Positions 8,831 through 18,424 of a stretch of 64,000 bases of DNA are shown here, in pieces; the first letter of the stretch is position 1, and each line of letters starts with the position of its first letter. Where the stretch lies: contig NZ_VDCS01000010.1 of NCBI RefSeq assembly GCF_006265225.1, positions 62,001-126,000 of the forward strand, in the 5' to 3' direction. The DNA comes from Allotamlana fucoidanivorans. GTDB taxonomy: Bacteria; Bacteroidota; Bacteroidia; Flavobacteriales; Flavobacteriaceae. The notes under the pieces are model-generated. The model was not told the DNA's origin and made no database searches. It saw only the letters and a list, made by a program, of their open reading frames with translations. Position numbers and translations under genes: made by a program.

Positions 8831-9127
8831 ATGGTTGAAGCTGCAGAATTAATTGACAATGATTTTTTACGTCAATACGAGATTAAAATTGATGGTCAAT
8901 TAGCAAAAATTGAGTACTCATTACAAGAGCGAAAAATTTTTCTAACCAAACTAATTATTCCAGAAGACATTAACGATGAGGACTTTAAAAAAGACTTTTT
9001 AAAACTTGTTTTTGAGCAAATTGAAGAACGTAATTTAAGCGTTGTTCCTACAAGTCCTGAAATTGCAAAGTTTGTACGAAGCAACAGAAAGTACAAAAGA
9101 ATGCTACCCGTTGGTGTTAGAATTTAA
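8831..9127 (+). CDS. Small GNAT-like N-acetyltransferase (YjdJ type)
   Basis: A 98-residue protein matching the short GCN5-related family once called Acetyltransf_CG: it has the central strands AKIEYSLQERKIFLTKLIIPEDI, then LKLVFEQIEERNLSVVPTSPEIAKFVRSN. Members of this family are about 90-100 residues and hold only the core acetyl-CoA-binding part of the GNAT fold; substrates are unknown. The canonical Q/RxxGxG/A loop is not obvious. Single-gene unit with its own promoter and terminator. Confidence 0.7.
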   Translation: MVEAAELIDNDFLRQYEIKIDGQLAKIEYSLQERKIFLTKLIIPEDINDEDFKKDFLKLVFEQIEERNLSVVPTSPEIAKFVRSNRKYKRMLPVGVRI

Positions 9128-9156
9128 TATTGTAAGATTCATTTGAAAAACTAAAA

Positions 9157-9185
9157 AACCGAAACTTAAATGTTTCGGTTTTTTT
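9157..9185. terminator. Intrinsic terminator between converging genes
   Basis: Perfect 9-bp stem AACCGAAAC (9157-9165) and GTTTCGGTT (9172-9180), six-base loop, T run after and A run before, usable by both the acetyltransferase gene and mtaB. The last bases overlap the mtaB stop codon. Confidence 0.85.
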
Positions 9186-10509
9186 ATGCTACTTTTTCCT
9201 CTTGAAAATTGAATCTTACCAATCCATCTTCATCTATATGAGTGAGTTCAACAACATGCAACGTGTTTACCAATTCAGGATTCCATGGTGCTTTCACTTT
9301 TACATAATTTTCTGTAAATCCATGTATATAGCCCTCTTTATTTTCACTTTCAAATAGCACAGTGCGTTTGGTATTAAGTTGACTTTCATAAAACGCACGG
9401 CGTTTTTTTACTGATAAACCACGTAGCATTTTACTACGTTTACTTCTTACATTATTAGGAACCACACTATCCATGGTAGCCGCCTCTGTATTATCTCGTT
9501 CTGAATAGGTAAAAACATGGAGGTATGAAACATCTAAATCCACTAAAAAATTATAGGTTTCAAGAAATTGTTCATCGGTTTCCCCAGGAAAACCAACAAT
9601 CACATCAACCCCAATACAAGCATGTGGCATCACTTCCTTTATTTTTGCCACTCTATCAACATACAGTTCACGCATATAGCGACGTTTCATTTTTTTTAAA
9701 ACCGCATTAGACCCCGATTGCAAAGGCACATGGAAATGTGGCACAAATGCTCTAGATTTTGAAACTAAATCTATCGTCTCATTTTTTAGTAAATTAGGTT
9801 CTATTGATGATATACGCAAGCGCTCAATCCCTGCTACTTGATCTAATTCTGTTACTAAATCAAGAAACGTATGTTCATGCTTTTTATTACCAAATTCGCC
9901 TTTACCATAATCTCCAATATTTACACCTGTTAAGACAATTTCCTTAATATTTTGTTCTGAAATTTCTTTGGCGTTTTTTAGTACATTTTGCATAGTATCA
10001 CTCCTAGAAATACCTCTTGCCAGTGGAATGGTACAATACGTACATTTATAGTCACAACCATCCTGAACTTTTAAAAAAGCACGCGTTCTATCCCCAATAG
10101 AGTATGAGCCCACATAAAAATCGGCCTCTTCAATTTCACAAGAATGTACTTCTCCAAAATCATTTTTTGACAAATCATTCAAGTAATCGGTAATCTTAAA
10201 TTTTTCTGTTGCCCCTAGTACCAAATCTACACCATTTACATCAGCTAATTCTTGAGGTTTTAGTTGCGCATAACACCCTACCGCTGCAACAAAAGCATTG
10301 GGATTTACTTTTTGAGCCTGCTTCACAATAGTTTTAAAACGCTTATCGGCATTCTCTGTTACAGAACATGTATTAATTACATATATATCGGCTTTTTCAG
10401 CGAAATCAACCCTTTCAAATCCTTCATTGTGAAAATCTCTCGCAATAGTTGAGGTTTCCGAAAAATTCAACTTACAACCTAAAGTATAAAAAGCGACTTT
10501 TTTATTCAT
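9184..10509 (-). CDS. mtaB: tRNA t6A37 methylthiotransferase MtaB
   Basis: Radical-SAM enzyme that adds a methylthio group to C2 of N6-threonylcarbamoyladenosine at tRNA position 37. The 441-residue protein has the three expected parts: an N-terminal UPF0004 domain with three cluster-binding Cys (YTLGCKLN, INTCSV, VGCYAQ), the radical-SAM motif CDYKCTYC with the flanking TIPLARGISRS, and a C-terminal TRAM domain. LQSGSNAVLKKMKRRY and VDVIVGFPGETDEQF are family signatures. The YTLGCKLNFSET start separates it from MiaB and RimO, which have different N-terminal patterns. Confidence 0.93.
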   Translation of the reverse strand: MNKKVAFYTLGCKLNFSETSTIARDFHNEGFERVDFAEKADIYVINTCSVTENADKRFKTIVKQAQKVNPNAFVAAVGCYAQLKPQELADVNGVDLVLGATEKFKITDYLNDLSKNDFGEVHSCEIEEADFYVGSYSIGDRTRAFLKVQDGCDYKCTYCTIPLARGISRSDTMQNVLKNAKEISEQNIKEIVLTGVNIGDYGKGEFGNKKHEHTFLDLVTELDQVAGIERLRISSIEPNLLKNETIDLVSKSRAFVPHFHVPLQSGSNAVLKKMKRRYMRELYVDRVAKIKEVMPHACIGVDVIVGFPGETDEQFLETYNFLVDLDVSYLHVFTYSERDNTEAATMDSVVPNNVRSKRSKMLRGLSVKKRRAFYESQLNTKRTVLFESENKEGYIHGFTENYVKVKAPWNPELVNTLHVVELTHIDEDGLVRFNFQEEKVA

Positions 10510-10643
10510 ATCTTTTTTATTTCCGTGAAAACAGAAAACTAATTACTTTTACATGCAGCATTGCAAATAGCAAAACGTAAACAACAAATTTCATTTACTA
10601 TTACGCTCCATAAGAGCCTGCAAATTTACAACTAATAAGTTAT

Positions 10644-12293
10644 ATGTTAAAACCTAATTCGAACGAAATAATTAACTATTTATCAATTAGTTGTGTTGTT
10701 TTTTTGCTTTTATCCTGTGGAAAGAAGACTAAACTAAATAGAGACCATTTAGTTTTTAGGTATAATGAATATGCCAATATTAACACCTTAGATCCAGCTT
10801 TTTCAAGAACATTACAAGACAACAACGTGTGCAATCAATTGTTTAATGGCCTAGTTCAGCTTGATGATCAATTAAACATTCTACCCTGTATAGCAAAGCG
10901 TTGGTCCGTTTCTGAAGATGGATTAACCTACAACTTTGTATTACGGAATGATGTATACTTTCATAAGCATCCGCTACTAGGCAAAGACTCTACCAGAACT
11001 GTAACACCAACAGACTTTGAATATAGTTTTAACCGTTTGAGAGATAACGAACTAGCTGCTCCCGGAAGCTGGGTTTTAAACAAAGTAGATAATTTTAAAG
11101 CAATAAATGACTCAATTTTTGAAATCTATTTAAAACAACCTTTTCCTGCATTTATTGGCTTACTCACCATGAAATACTGCTCTGTAGTGCCTAAAGAAGT
11201 GGTAGAATATTATGGTATTGATTTCAGATCACATCCCGTTGGAACAGGTCCTTTTTATTTTAAGCGTTGGGAAGAAAATATTAAACTTGTTTTTAGGAGA
11301 CATAAAAACTATTTTGAAAAGGACGCAAACGGGCAAGCATTGCCCTATTTAGAAGCTGTAGCAGTAACCTTTTTACCCGATAAACAGAGTGAATTTCTTC
11401 AATTTGCACAAGGTAATATTGATTACCTCTCAGGTCTAGATGCTTCGTATAAAGATGAACTCCTTACCGCCGATGGCCAATTAAGACGTAAATACAGTAA
11501 TGCTGTAAACATTATAAAAGGCCCATATTTAAACACAGAATATCTTGGTTTTTATCTAGATTCTGAAACCCCTGAAATACAATCAGAAGCCATTAGAAAA
11601 GCCATAAATTATGGTTTTAATCGTAAAAAAATGATAACCTATTTGCGCAATGGCATTGGCAATCCTGCTCAAGGCGGCTTCATTCCTCTGGGTCTTCCTG
11701 GTTATTCAAAAACAAATGGATTTGCCTACAACCCACAATTAGCAAAGCAATTAGTTGAAACGTTTAAAACCGAAAGCGGTATATCCCACCCTGAAATCAC
11801 ATTGGTAACCACCAGTAATTACCTTAGTTTTTGTGAATTTATTCAGCGTGAAATGGAAAAAGCCGGATTAAAGATGCATATTGATGTCATGCCAGAGGCT
11901 TCTTTACGGTCTGCTCGGTCAAATGGAAAAGTAGATATGTTTCGTAGCTCATGGATAGCCGATTATTTAGATGCCGAAAACTATCTTTCTATTTTTTATA
12001 GTAAAAATTTTGCCCCAGGCGGTTCCAACTACTTTCATTATAATAATAAACAGTTTGATTCGCTCTATAATCATGCATTCACCATTACTGATATAGAAAA
12101 GCGAAAACATCTTTATACAAAAATGGATTCTTTAGCTATGGATAAAGCCTTAATGGTACCTTTATACTATGATGAAGTTGTGCGGTTTACTCAAAAAAAT
12201 GTGAAGGGATTAGGCGTAAACCCGATTAATCTTTTAGATTTAAAACGTGTACAGAAGGATACTTCTGTTTCTTTTCCAAAATCACACCCTTAA
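10644..12293 (+). CDS. Peptide/oligopeptide-type ABC transporter substrate-binding lipoprotein (SBP family 5)
   Basis: A 549-residue lipoprotein with lipobox Cys in LLSCGKKT. The family-5 solute-binding pattern is clear: NTLDPAFSRTLQDNNVCNQLFNGLV, IAKRWSVSEDGLTYNFVLRNDVYFH, the FEYSFNRL segment and VGTGPFYFKRW. Family members (OppA, DppA) bring peptides or nickel complexes to an ABC permease. No permease or ATPase genes lie beside it, so its partner is elsewhere or it works alone. The last 68 bp overlap the 3' end of the converging YhhN-like gene. Confidence 0.88.
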   Translation: MLKPNSNEIINYLSISCVVFLLLSCGKKTKLNRDHLVFRYNEYANINTLDPAFSRTLQDNNVCNQLFNGLVQLDDQLNILPCIAKRWSVSEDGLTYNFVLRNDVYFHKHPLLGKDSTRTVTPTDFEYSFNRLRDNELAAPGSWVLNKVDNFKAINDSIFEIYLKQPFPAFIGLLTMKYCSVVPKEVVEYYGIDFRSHPVGTGPFYFKRWEENIKLVFRRHKNYFEKDANGQALPYLEAVAVTFLPDKQSEFLQFAQGNIDYLSGLDASYKDELLTADGQLRRKYSNAVNIIKGPYLNTEYLGFYLDSETPEIQSEAIRKAINYGFNRKKMITYLRNGIGNPAQGGFIPLGLPGYSKTNGFAYNPQLAKQLVETFKTESGISHPEITLVTTSNYLSFCEFIQREMEKAGLKMHIDVMPEASLRSARSNGKVDMFRSSWIADYLDAENYLSIFYSKNFAPGGSNYFHYNNKQFDSLYNHAFTITDIEKRKHLYTKMDSLAMDKALMVPLYYDEVVRFTQKNVKGLGVNPINLLDLKRVQKDTSVSFPKSHP

Positions 12294-12984
12294 CAATAAG
12301 TAACATAGCAAGTCCGTAAAAAAACATAATGATTGTATCTTGAAAAGGCACATCTCCCCTAAATGTCTTTATCACCATGACCCCTTCTGAAATAAAAAAG
12401 CAGATTACACCATAAAACACAAATTTATAACTCGCATCATTCACACTACCCTTTCTTAAATAAGTAAGTTGAAACATAAGCAATGAGATGAAATAACTAA
12501 TTATTACGGGTAAAAAAAATGCATTTAAATAATCATAAACATAGCTTACTATAGCTAAAGTGTAAAGAAAAATGACTATTGAAAAAGGAATTAACCGAGA
12601 TACCCTAAAATCATTCTTATTAGAAAACCTAAAACTAAAAAATAATTTACCTAAGGTAAATAAAAGCAAACTTAAACCAAGACAAACTACATTTTCATGT
12701 GATATTATAAGCATATCTCCCAGAAAAAAGACACTCAAACCCAGAAACATCCACCAAAAATTACGCTTATTATCCTCTTCCTGATGTGTTAAATAAAACA
12801 CAATAAGCAGCAGTATCACAGGGGCTTTAGAGATATATCTAAATGGAAATATAGGACAGTATAGTTTTACGAAAATATCTATAACCAGTACAAATAAAAA
12901 CACAAAAGTAAACTTTTGTTTATTGCTAATTAAGGCATTCATAGCGTGTTTTTGGGGCTTTCTCAAAGCTAAATACAGCTTCAA
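12226..12984 (-). CDS. YhhN-like integral membrane protein (lysoplasmalogenase-type family)
   Basis: A 252-residue protein with about eight predicted membrane helices (for example FTFVFLFVLVIDIFVKLYC, FWWMFLGLSVFFLGDMLII, FVFYGVICFFISEGVMVIKT). The last helices, with SEGVMVIKTF and YGLAMLLIVKGVI, resemble the YhhN family, which includes mammalian TMEM86 lysoplasmalogenases that split the vinyl ether of lysoplasmalogens. That activity is not established for bacterial members of this kind. It converges with the SBP gene, and the two coding regions overlap tail to tail by 68 bp. Confidence 0.65.
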   Translation of the reverse strand: MKLYLALRKPQKHAMNALISNKQKFTFVFLFVLVIDIFVKLYCPIFPFRYISKAPVILLLIVFYLTHQEEDNKRNFWWMFLGLSVFFLGDMLIISHENVVCLGLSLLLFTLGKLFFSFRFSNKNDFRVSRLIPFSIVIFLYTLAIVSYVYDYLNAFFLPVIISYFISLLMFQLTYLRKGSVNDASYKFVFYGVICFFISEGVMVIKTFRGDVPFQDTIIMFFYGLAMLLIVKGVILEKKQKYPSVHVLNLKD

Positions 12985-13129
12985 ATCTAGGTCGAAATAT
13001 AAAAATTATTTCAGAATTAAACCTATACACATGAGATTTTGAACACACCACATATTAATTATGCAGAAACCTCATTAAATAAGCGCTTAAAATGTAAATT
13101 ATTTATAATCTATATAGCGTAAAAAAATG

Positions 13130-13137
13130 TATTTTTG
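13130..13137 (+). promoter_or_regulatory. Predicted purL promoter, -7 box
   Basis: TATTTTTG fits TAnnTTTG and lies 32 bp before the purL ATG. No clear -33 TTTG is seen. No purine riboswitch-like structure was evident in the 185 bp ahead of purL. Confidence 0.5.
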
Positions 13138-13169
13138 CGTTTTCTTAAACACACACAAATCAATACATA

Positions 13170-16100
13170 ATGATTCATTTCTTTGGAAACGTTAATAGCA
13201 AAGTATTTGCTGTTCAAACAACAAAAGAATTATCAACAGAAACTATTTCAAAATTAACATGGCTTTTTGGCAATCAACCTAAGTTAGAGCAAGCATCATT
13301 GGATGCTTTTTTTGTTGGTCCTCGCGCTGCTATGATTACCCCTTGGAGTACCAATGCCGTTGAAATTACTCAAAACATGGGGATTCAAGGCATTATTAGA
13401 ATTGAAGCGTTTGAAGTGGTGGCAGAAGATTTCAAAGATTTTGACCCCATGATTTCTGAAAAATTTAACGGCTTAAATCAAGATTCTTTTACTATTAACA
13501 TTGAACCAGAACCCATTCTTGATATTAAAGATATTGCCGCCTACAACATTCAGGAAGGTCTTTCTTTAAGTGATGAAGAGGTAGACTATTTAGAAAATGT
13601 TTCTAAGAAAATTGGGCGTCCTTTAACCGATTCTGAGGTTTTCGGATTTTCACAAGTAAATAGTGAGCACTGTCGCCACAAAATTTTCAACGGAACCTTT
13701 GTTATTGACGGTGAAGAAAAACCAACCTCATTATTCAAATTAATCAGAAAAACATCTGAAACTAATCCAAACTCTATTGTTTCAGCCTATAAAGATAACG
13801 TAGCCTTTATTGAAGGCCCAAAAGTAGAACAATTTGCTCCTAAACGTGCCGATGTTCCTGATTTTTACACCACTAAAGATTTTGATTCTGTTATTTCATT
13901 AAAAGCAGAAACCCACAACTTCCCAACAACAGTAGAGCCTTTTAACGGAGCCGCAACGGGTTCTGGGGGTGAAATTCGTGATCGTTTAGCTGGAGGAAAA
14001 GGATCCCTTCCATTAGCTGGAACAGCTGTTTATATGACATCTTACTCCCGTTTAGAAGAAAACAGACCATGGGAAAAAGCGGTTGAAGAACGCGATTGGT
14101 TATACCAAACCCCCATGGATATTTTAATAAAAGCGTCAAATGGTGCTTCAGATTTCGGGAACAAATTTGGGCAACCCTTAATCTGTGGTTCTGTATTAAC
14201 TTTTGAACATGAAGAAGATGCACGCAAACTTGGTTTTGATAAAGTTATCATGCAAGCTGGCGGAATTGGTTATGGTAAAAAAGAACAAGCTTTAAAAGAC
14301 ACCCCAAAAACAGGTGATAAAATTGTTATTCTAGGTGGTGAAAACTACCGTATTGGGATGGGCGGCGCTGCCGTATCAAGTGCCGATACTGGTGAATTTG
14401 CTTCAGGTATCGAATTAAATGCGGTGCAACGTTCTAACCCCGAAATGCAAAAACGTGCTGCTAATGCGGTTCGTGGGATGGTAGAAAGCGATGACAACTT
14501 TATCGTTTCTATTCATGATCATGGGGCAGGCGGACACTTAAACTGTTTATCAGAATTGGTGGAAGATACTGGTGGAAAAATTGATTTAGATGCGCTTCCT
14601 GTTGGAGACCCAACACTTTCAGACAAAGAAATTATTGGTAACGAATCTCAAGAACGTATGGGATTGGTTATTGGTGAAAAACATATTGAAACATTACAAC
14701 GTATTGCTGAGCGCGAGCGCTCGCCAATGTACACGGTAGGTGATGTAACAGGAGATGACCGATTTACGTTTGAATCAAAATCAAACGGTCGCAAGCCCAT
14801 GGATTTAGCCATGGAAGATATGTTTGGCAGCTCGCCAAAAACAGTCATGACAGACAAAACAGTTAACAGAAATTATAGTGATGTAAGTTATATTTCTAAT
14901 AAATTCTATGATTACTTAGATCAGGTTTTACAACTGGAAGCCGTAGCTTGTAAAGATTGGTTAACCAATAAAGTAGACCGCTGTGTTGGTGGTAAAGTTG
15001 CTAAACAACAATGTGTTGGACCATTACAACTACCTCTTAACAATGTTGGGGTTATGGCGTTAGACTTTAAAGGTAAAGAAGGTATTGCAACCTCTATTGG
15101 GCACTCCCCTATTTCTGGTTTAATTAACCCAGTGGCAGGTAGTAGAAACTCTATTACGGAGTCGTTAACCAATATTATCTGGGCTCCGTTAAAAGACGGA
15201 TTACAATCGGTATCCCTTTCTGCAAACTGGATGTGGCCTTGTAAAAATGAAGGTGAAGATGCCCGTTTATACGAAGCTGTTGAAGCCGTTTCTGAATTTG
15301 CTATCGACTTAGGTATCAATGTCCCAACGGGTAAAGATTCCTTATCAATGAAGCAAAAGTATCCGAATGAAGATGTTATTGCGCCTGGTACGGTTATCAT
15401 TTCGGCTGCAGGTAGCTGTAACGACATTAATAAAGTGGTAGAACCAGTATTTAAAAAACAGGCAGGTGCTATTTACTACATCAACATTTCTCAGGATAGT
15501 TTTAAACTTGGTGGAAGTTCATTTGCTCAGGTTATTAATAAAATAGGTAAAGATGCACCGAATATAAATGATGCCACTTATGTAAAAACCGTTTTCAATA
15601 CCATTCAAAATTTAATTAAACACGAACAAATTGTTGCTGGTCATGACGTCGCTTCCGGTGGATTAGTGACTACTTTATTAGAAATGTGTTTTGCTGATAC
15701 GCATACAGGAGCCGAGTTAGATATAACAGCTTTAGCTGAAAAAGATTCGTTTAAAGTTTTATTTGCCGAAAATGCAGGTATCGTTATTCAAGCGAAAGAT
15801 ACCTCCGTAGAAAAAGTTTTATCTGAAGCCAGTATTGAATTTTTCAATATCGGTAAAGTGACTGATTCTGATACGCTAAGCATTATTAACGGAACAGAAG
15901 TATTTACCATGATGGTATCTCGTTTGCGTGATGTTTGGTACAAAACCTCATACTTATTAGACCAAAAACAAACGGCAAACGGATTAGCACAAGATCGTTT
16001 TGATAATTATAAAAATCAACCACTTCAGTATATCTTCCCTAAACATTTTACAGGAAAGCGTCCTGAATTAAATAGCAAAAGACCAAAAGCTGCTATATTA

Positions 16101-16826
16101 CGTGAAAAGGGAAGTAACTCAGAACGTGAAATGGCAAATGCTATGTATTTAGCTGGTTTTGATGTAAAAGACGTACATATGACCGATTTAATTTCTGGTC
16201 GTGAAACTCTTGAAGATATTCAGTTTTTAGGAGCTGTGGGAGGCTTCTCTAATTCAGACGTTTTAGGTTCTGCTAAAGGTTGGGCTGGTGCCATTAAGTA
16301 CAACGAAAAGGCCAATAAAGCTATTCAGGATTTCTTTAACAGAGAAGACACCTTATCGATTGGAATTTGTAATGGCTGTCAACTGTTTATGGAGTTGGAA
16401 GAAATTAACCCAGACCACAAAGTGCATGGAAAAATGCTTCATAACGATTCTCATAAACACGAAAGTTCATTTACTTCTGTAAAAATTCAGGAAAACAACT
16501 CCATTATGCTTTCAACATTGGCTGGTAGTACTTTAGGGGTTTGGATTTCGCATGGCGAAGGTAAATTTAGCCTTCCTTACGGTGAAGATCAATATCATAT
16601 AGTGGCTAAATATGGTTACGAAGGGTATCCGCATAATCCTAATGGATCAGATTTTAACACCGCTATGATGTGTGATAAAACAGGGCGTCACTTAGTAACT
16701 ATGCCGCATATTGAGCGTTCTACCTTCCAATGGAACTGGGCTAATTACCCTGATGGCAGACAAGACGACGTAACTCCTTGGTTAGAAGCTTTTGTTAATG
16801 CCAGACTTTGGATAGAAAAGCACTAA
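13170..16826 (+). CDS. purL: Phosphoribosylformylglycinamidine synthase (large, single-chain PurL)
   Basis: Fourth step of purine synthesis: FGAR plus glutamine and ATP to FGAM. At 1218 residues this is the fused single-chain form, with an N-terminal PurS-like domain, a linker (VSKKIGRPLTDSEVFGFSQVNSEHCRHKIF), two AIRS-type ATP-binding halves (SLKAETHNFPTTVEPFNGAATG; GLVTTLLEMCFAD) and a C-terminal class I glutamine amidotransferase domain. The nucleophile Cys is in SIGICNGCQLFMEL, and the His-x-Glu of the triad lies in MPHIERSTFQWNWANYP. It stands alone with its own terminator. Confidence 0.96.
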   Translation: MIHFFGNVNSKVFAVQTTKELSTETISKLTWLFGNQPKLEQASLDAFFVGPRAAMITPWSTNAVEITQNMGIQGIIRIEAFEVVAEDFKDFDPMISEKFNGLNQDSFTINIEPEPILDIKDIAAYNIQEGLSLSDEEVDYLENVSKKIGRPLTDSEVFGFSQVNSEHCRHKIFNGTFVIDGEEKPTSLFKLIRKTSETNPNSIVSAYKDNVAFIEGPKVEQFAPKRADVPDFYTTKDFDSVISLKAETHNFPTTVEPFNGAATGSGGEIRDRLAGGKGSLPLAGTAVYMTSYSRLEENRPWEKAVEERDWLYQTPMDILIKASNGASDFGNKFGQPLICGSVLTFEHEEDARKLGFDKVIMQAGGIGYGKKEQALKDTPKTGDKIVILGGENYRIGMGGAAVSSADTGEFASGIELNAVQRSNPEMQKRAANAVRGMVESDDNFIVSIHDHGAGGHLNCLSELVEDTGGKIDLDALPVGDPTLSDKEIIGNESQERMGLVIGEKHIETLQRIAERERSPMYTVGDVTGDDRFTFESKSNGRKPMDLAMEDMFGSSPKTVMTDKTVNRNYSDVSYISNKFYDYLDQVLQLEAVACKDWLTNKVDRCVGGKVAKQQCVGPLQLPLNNVGVMALDFKGKEGIATSIGHSPISGLINPVAGSRNSITESLTNIIWAPLKDGLQSVSLSANWMWPCKNEGEDARLYEAVEAVSEFAIDLGINVPTGKDSLSMKQKYPNEDVIAPGTVIISAAGSCNDINKVVEPVFKKQAGAIYYINISQDSFKLGGSSFAQVINKIGKDAPNINDATYVKTVFNTIQNLIKHEQIVAGHDVASGGLVTTLLEMCFADTHTGAELDITALAEKDSFKVLFAENAGIVIQAKDTSVEKVLSEASIEFFNIGKVTDSDTLSIINGTEVFTMMVSRLRDVWYKTSYLLDQKQTANGLAQDRFDNYKNQPLQYIFPKHFTGKRPELNSKRPKAAILREKGSNSEREMANAMYLAGFDVKDVHMTDLISGRETLEDIQFLGAVGGFSNSDVLGSAKGWAGAIKYNEKANKAIQDFFNREDTLSIGICNGCQLFMELEEINPDHKVHGKMLHNDSHKHESSFTSVKIQENNSIMLSTLAGSTLGVWISHGEGKFSLPYGEDQYHIVAKYGYEGYPHNPNGSDFNTAMMCDKTGRHLVTMPHIERSTFQWNWANYPDGRQDDVTPWLEAFVNARLWIEKH

Positions 16827-16847
16827 ACCAACAATCTATATTTTAGA

Positions 16848-16874
16848 AAAAGCCTTTATAAAAAAGGCTTTTTT
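16848..16874 (+). terminator. purL terminator
   Basis: Stem AAAAGCCTTT (16848-16857), loop ATAAA, stem AAAGGCTTTT (16863-16872), then further T. Confidence 0.8.
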
Positions 16875-16904
16875 TATTTGATTATATTTTGATATTTTTC
16901 TTTC

Positions 16905-18335
16905 ATGAAAGAAAACATCTTGAAAATCCTACTTTTTTGCTCTTGCTTTTACCTAACAGTGAAATCAAATGCATATTCAGCAAATAAAGTCACGCGTTAC
17001 TTTTTTAAAAACGGTAATATTTCCATTGAAGAATGGTACGGAACAGACGATAAAATTGATAGCCTAAAAACATATTATAAAAGTGGCTCACTAAACGAAA
17101 TTTATTATTACAAGAAAGGCATGCTGAATGGTTTAGGGTATAGCTTTGACAAAACAGGTAAAAAAACCACCACATGGGAATTTAAAAAAGGAAGAACCAT
17201 TAAACGTCTTAATCACACTTTAAGCTTTGATAATTTAACTGAACCAGCTGTTAAACGTCTTTTTGATAAACTTAGTGAGTTAAACAAGGTAATATTAGAT
17301 AATGCCGAAAATCATGAGGCTCGTTTGAGAAGAGCTCAGATTAGAATGGAACTTGGTAATAAGGTTTTAGCTTTAGATGATTTTTTAGACTTGAAGATCA
17401 ATTTTATTGGCTAAAAAAGTCAGGATATACTCTTAAAAAAGATTTTTTAGCCGCTTTTTATGGTAACCTCGGACAAGTTTATTCCATGTTAGAACAGCCT
17501 GATAAAGCCTTACACTATCAATACAAAAATTTGTTATTAACTTCCGAGGAAATCAAGACAAAAAAGGATGAAGTGAGACACATGGTTTCTACTTACAATT
17601 TGGGTTCATCATTATATAATATGGAAGCCTACAGGCTTTCGCTTCATTATTTAAATATCGTTTTAAAAAAATGGAAAAAACATGGTTTTGCGAACCGAAC
17701 AATTGCAGCTGTATACACCGACTTAGGTATGTTTAAACAAGCACTAATTCATGCAGAAACTGCTTTTCCAAAGGAAGATACCATAAATGCACATAGCTAT
17801 AAAAACCAACAAAAGATCTCAGGACAATAAGAGGGTGGTTATATTATAAAACTGGTGATACAGATAAGGACATTATCGATTTGACGGAAGCCGTTGAAAT
17901 AAACCTAAAAATGCTTATGCACACAGATACTTGGGAGTTATTTATCATGACCTAGGAAATCATAAATTGGCTTGTAAACACCTACAAAAAGCTAAAAGTT
18001 TACATTATGAGGATTATAAAGACGCAAATAATTTAGACATATATATAAAAGGTTCTTGTGATAATGAACCTGTCGAAATTGAAGAAAATAACACCTATGC
18101 TAAATTACTAAAAGCCCCGTACATCTCGCCAAACCCAACCAAAGAACAATTTTCAGTTAAAAACTTACCGTTTGAGGTGTTCAACTATACTATTCATGAT
18201 ATGTTTTCCAAGAAAGTTTTACAAGGGCAAACAACAGACAATACTATTAATATCTCAAGATTACCCAGCAGAGTATATTACGTACATATTGTTCAAGATG
18301 AACTAAATCAAAAACTCCTTTTAATTAAAGAGTAA
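16905..18335 (+). pseudogene. Frame-disrupted MORN/TPR protein with T9SS type A sorting domain
   Basis: One gene read in four successive frames. Frame 1 (16905-17414) has a signal peptide and MORN/YwqK-like repeats (KTYYKSGSLNEIYYYKKGMLNGLGYSF). After the T6 run at 17381-17386, reading one base back continues as FYWLKKSGYTLKKDFLAAFY and TPR repeats to about 17820. A second -1 step near 17803-17828 gives GWLYYKTGDTDKDIIDLTEAVE. A third, near A5 at 17906-17910, gives NAYAHRYLGVIYHDLGNHKL. The last part ends ISPNPTKEQFSV...SRVYYVHI, a type A sorting domain that sends proteins out through the type IX system. All three breaks look like single-base losses in or near homopolymers, so sequencing or assembly error is possible. 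The first site, T TTT TTA in frame, is also a canonical -1 slippery heptamer. Role unknown. Confidence 0.8.
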
Positions 18336-18360
18336 AGTTTTTCATTACTTTATAAAAGCG

Positions 18361-18396
18361 AAAAACACTTTGCATATTAAAAAGCAAAGTGTTTTT
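18361..18396. terminator. Strong bidirectional terminator
   Basis: Perfect 13-bp stem: AAAAACACTTTGC (18361-18373) and GCAAAGTGTTTTT (18384-18396), ten-base loop. It separates the broken TPR gene from the converging PFL operon. Confidence 0.88.
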
Positions 18397-18424
18397 CTAT
18401 TTAATCAAACCAACCAAAAAAACG

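Noticed and set aside
14921-15427. 168-codon open frame on the minus strand inside purL
   Set aside because: Antisense shadow of a strongly conserved gene with no known domain.
17380-17390. Programmed -1 frameshift as the sole explanation of the broken TPR gene
   Set aside because: Two more one-base shifts are needed downstream, which makes deletions or sequencing errors more likely; kept only as a side possibility.
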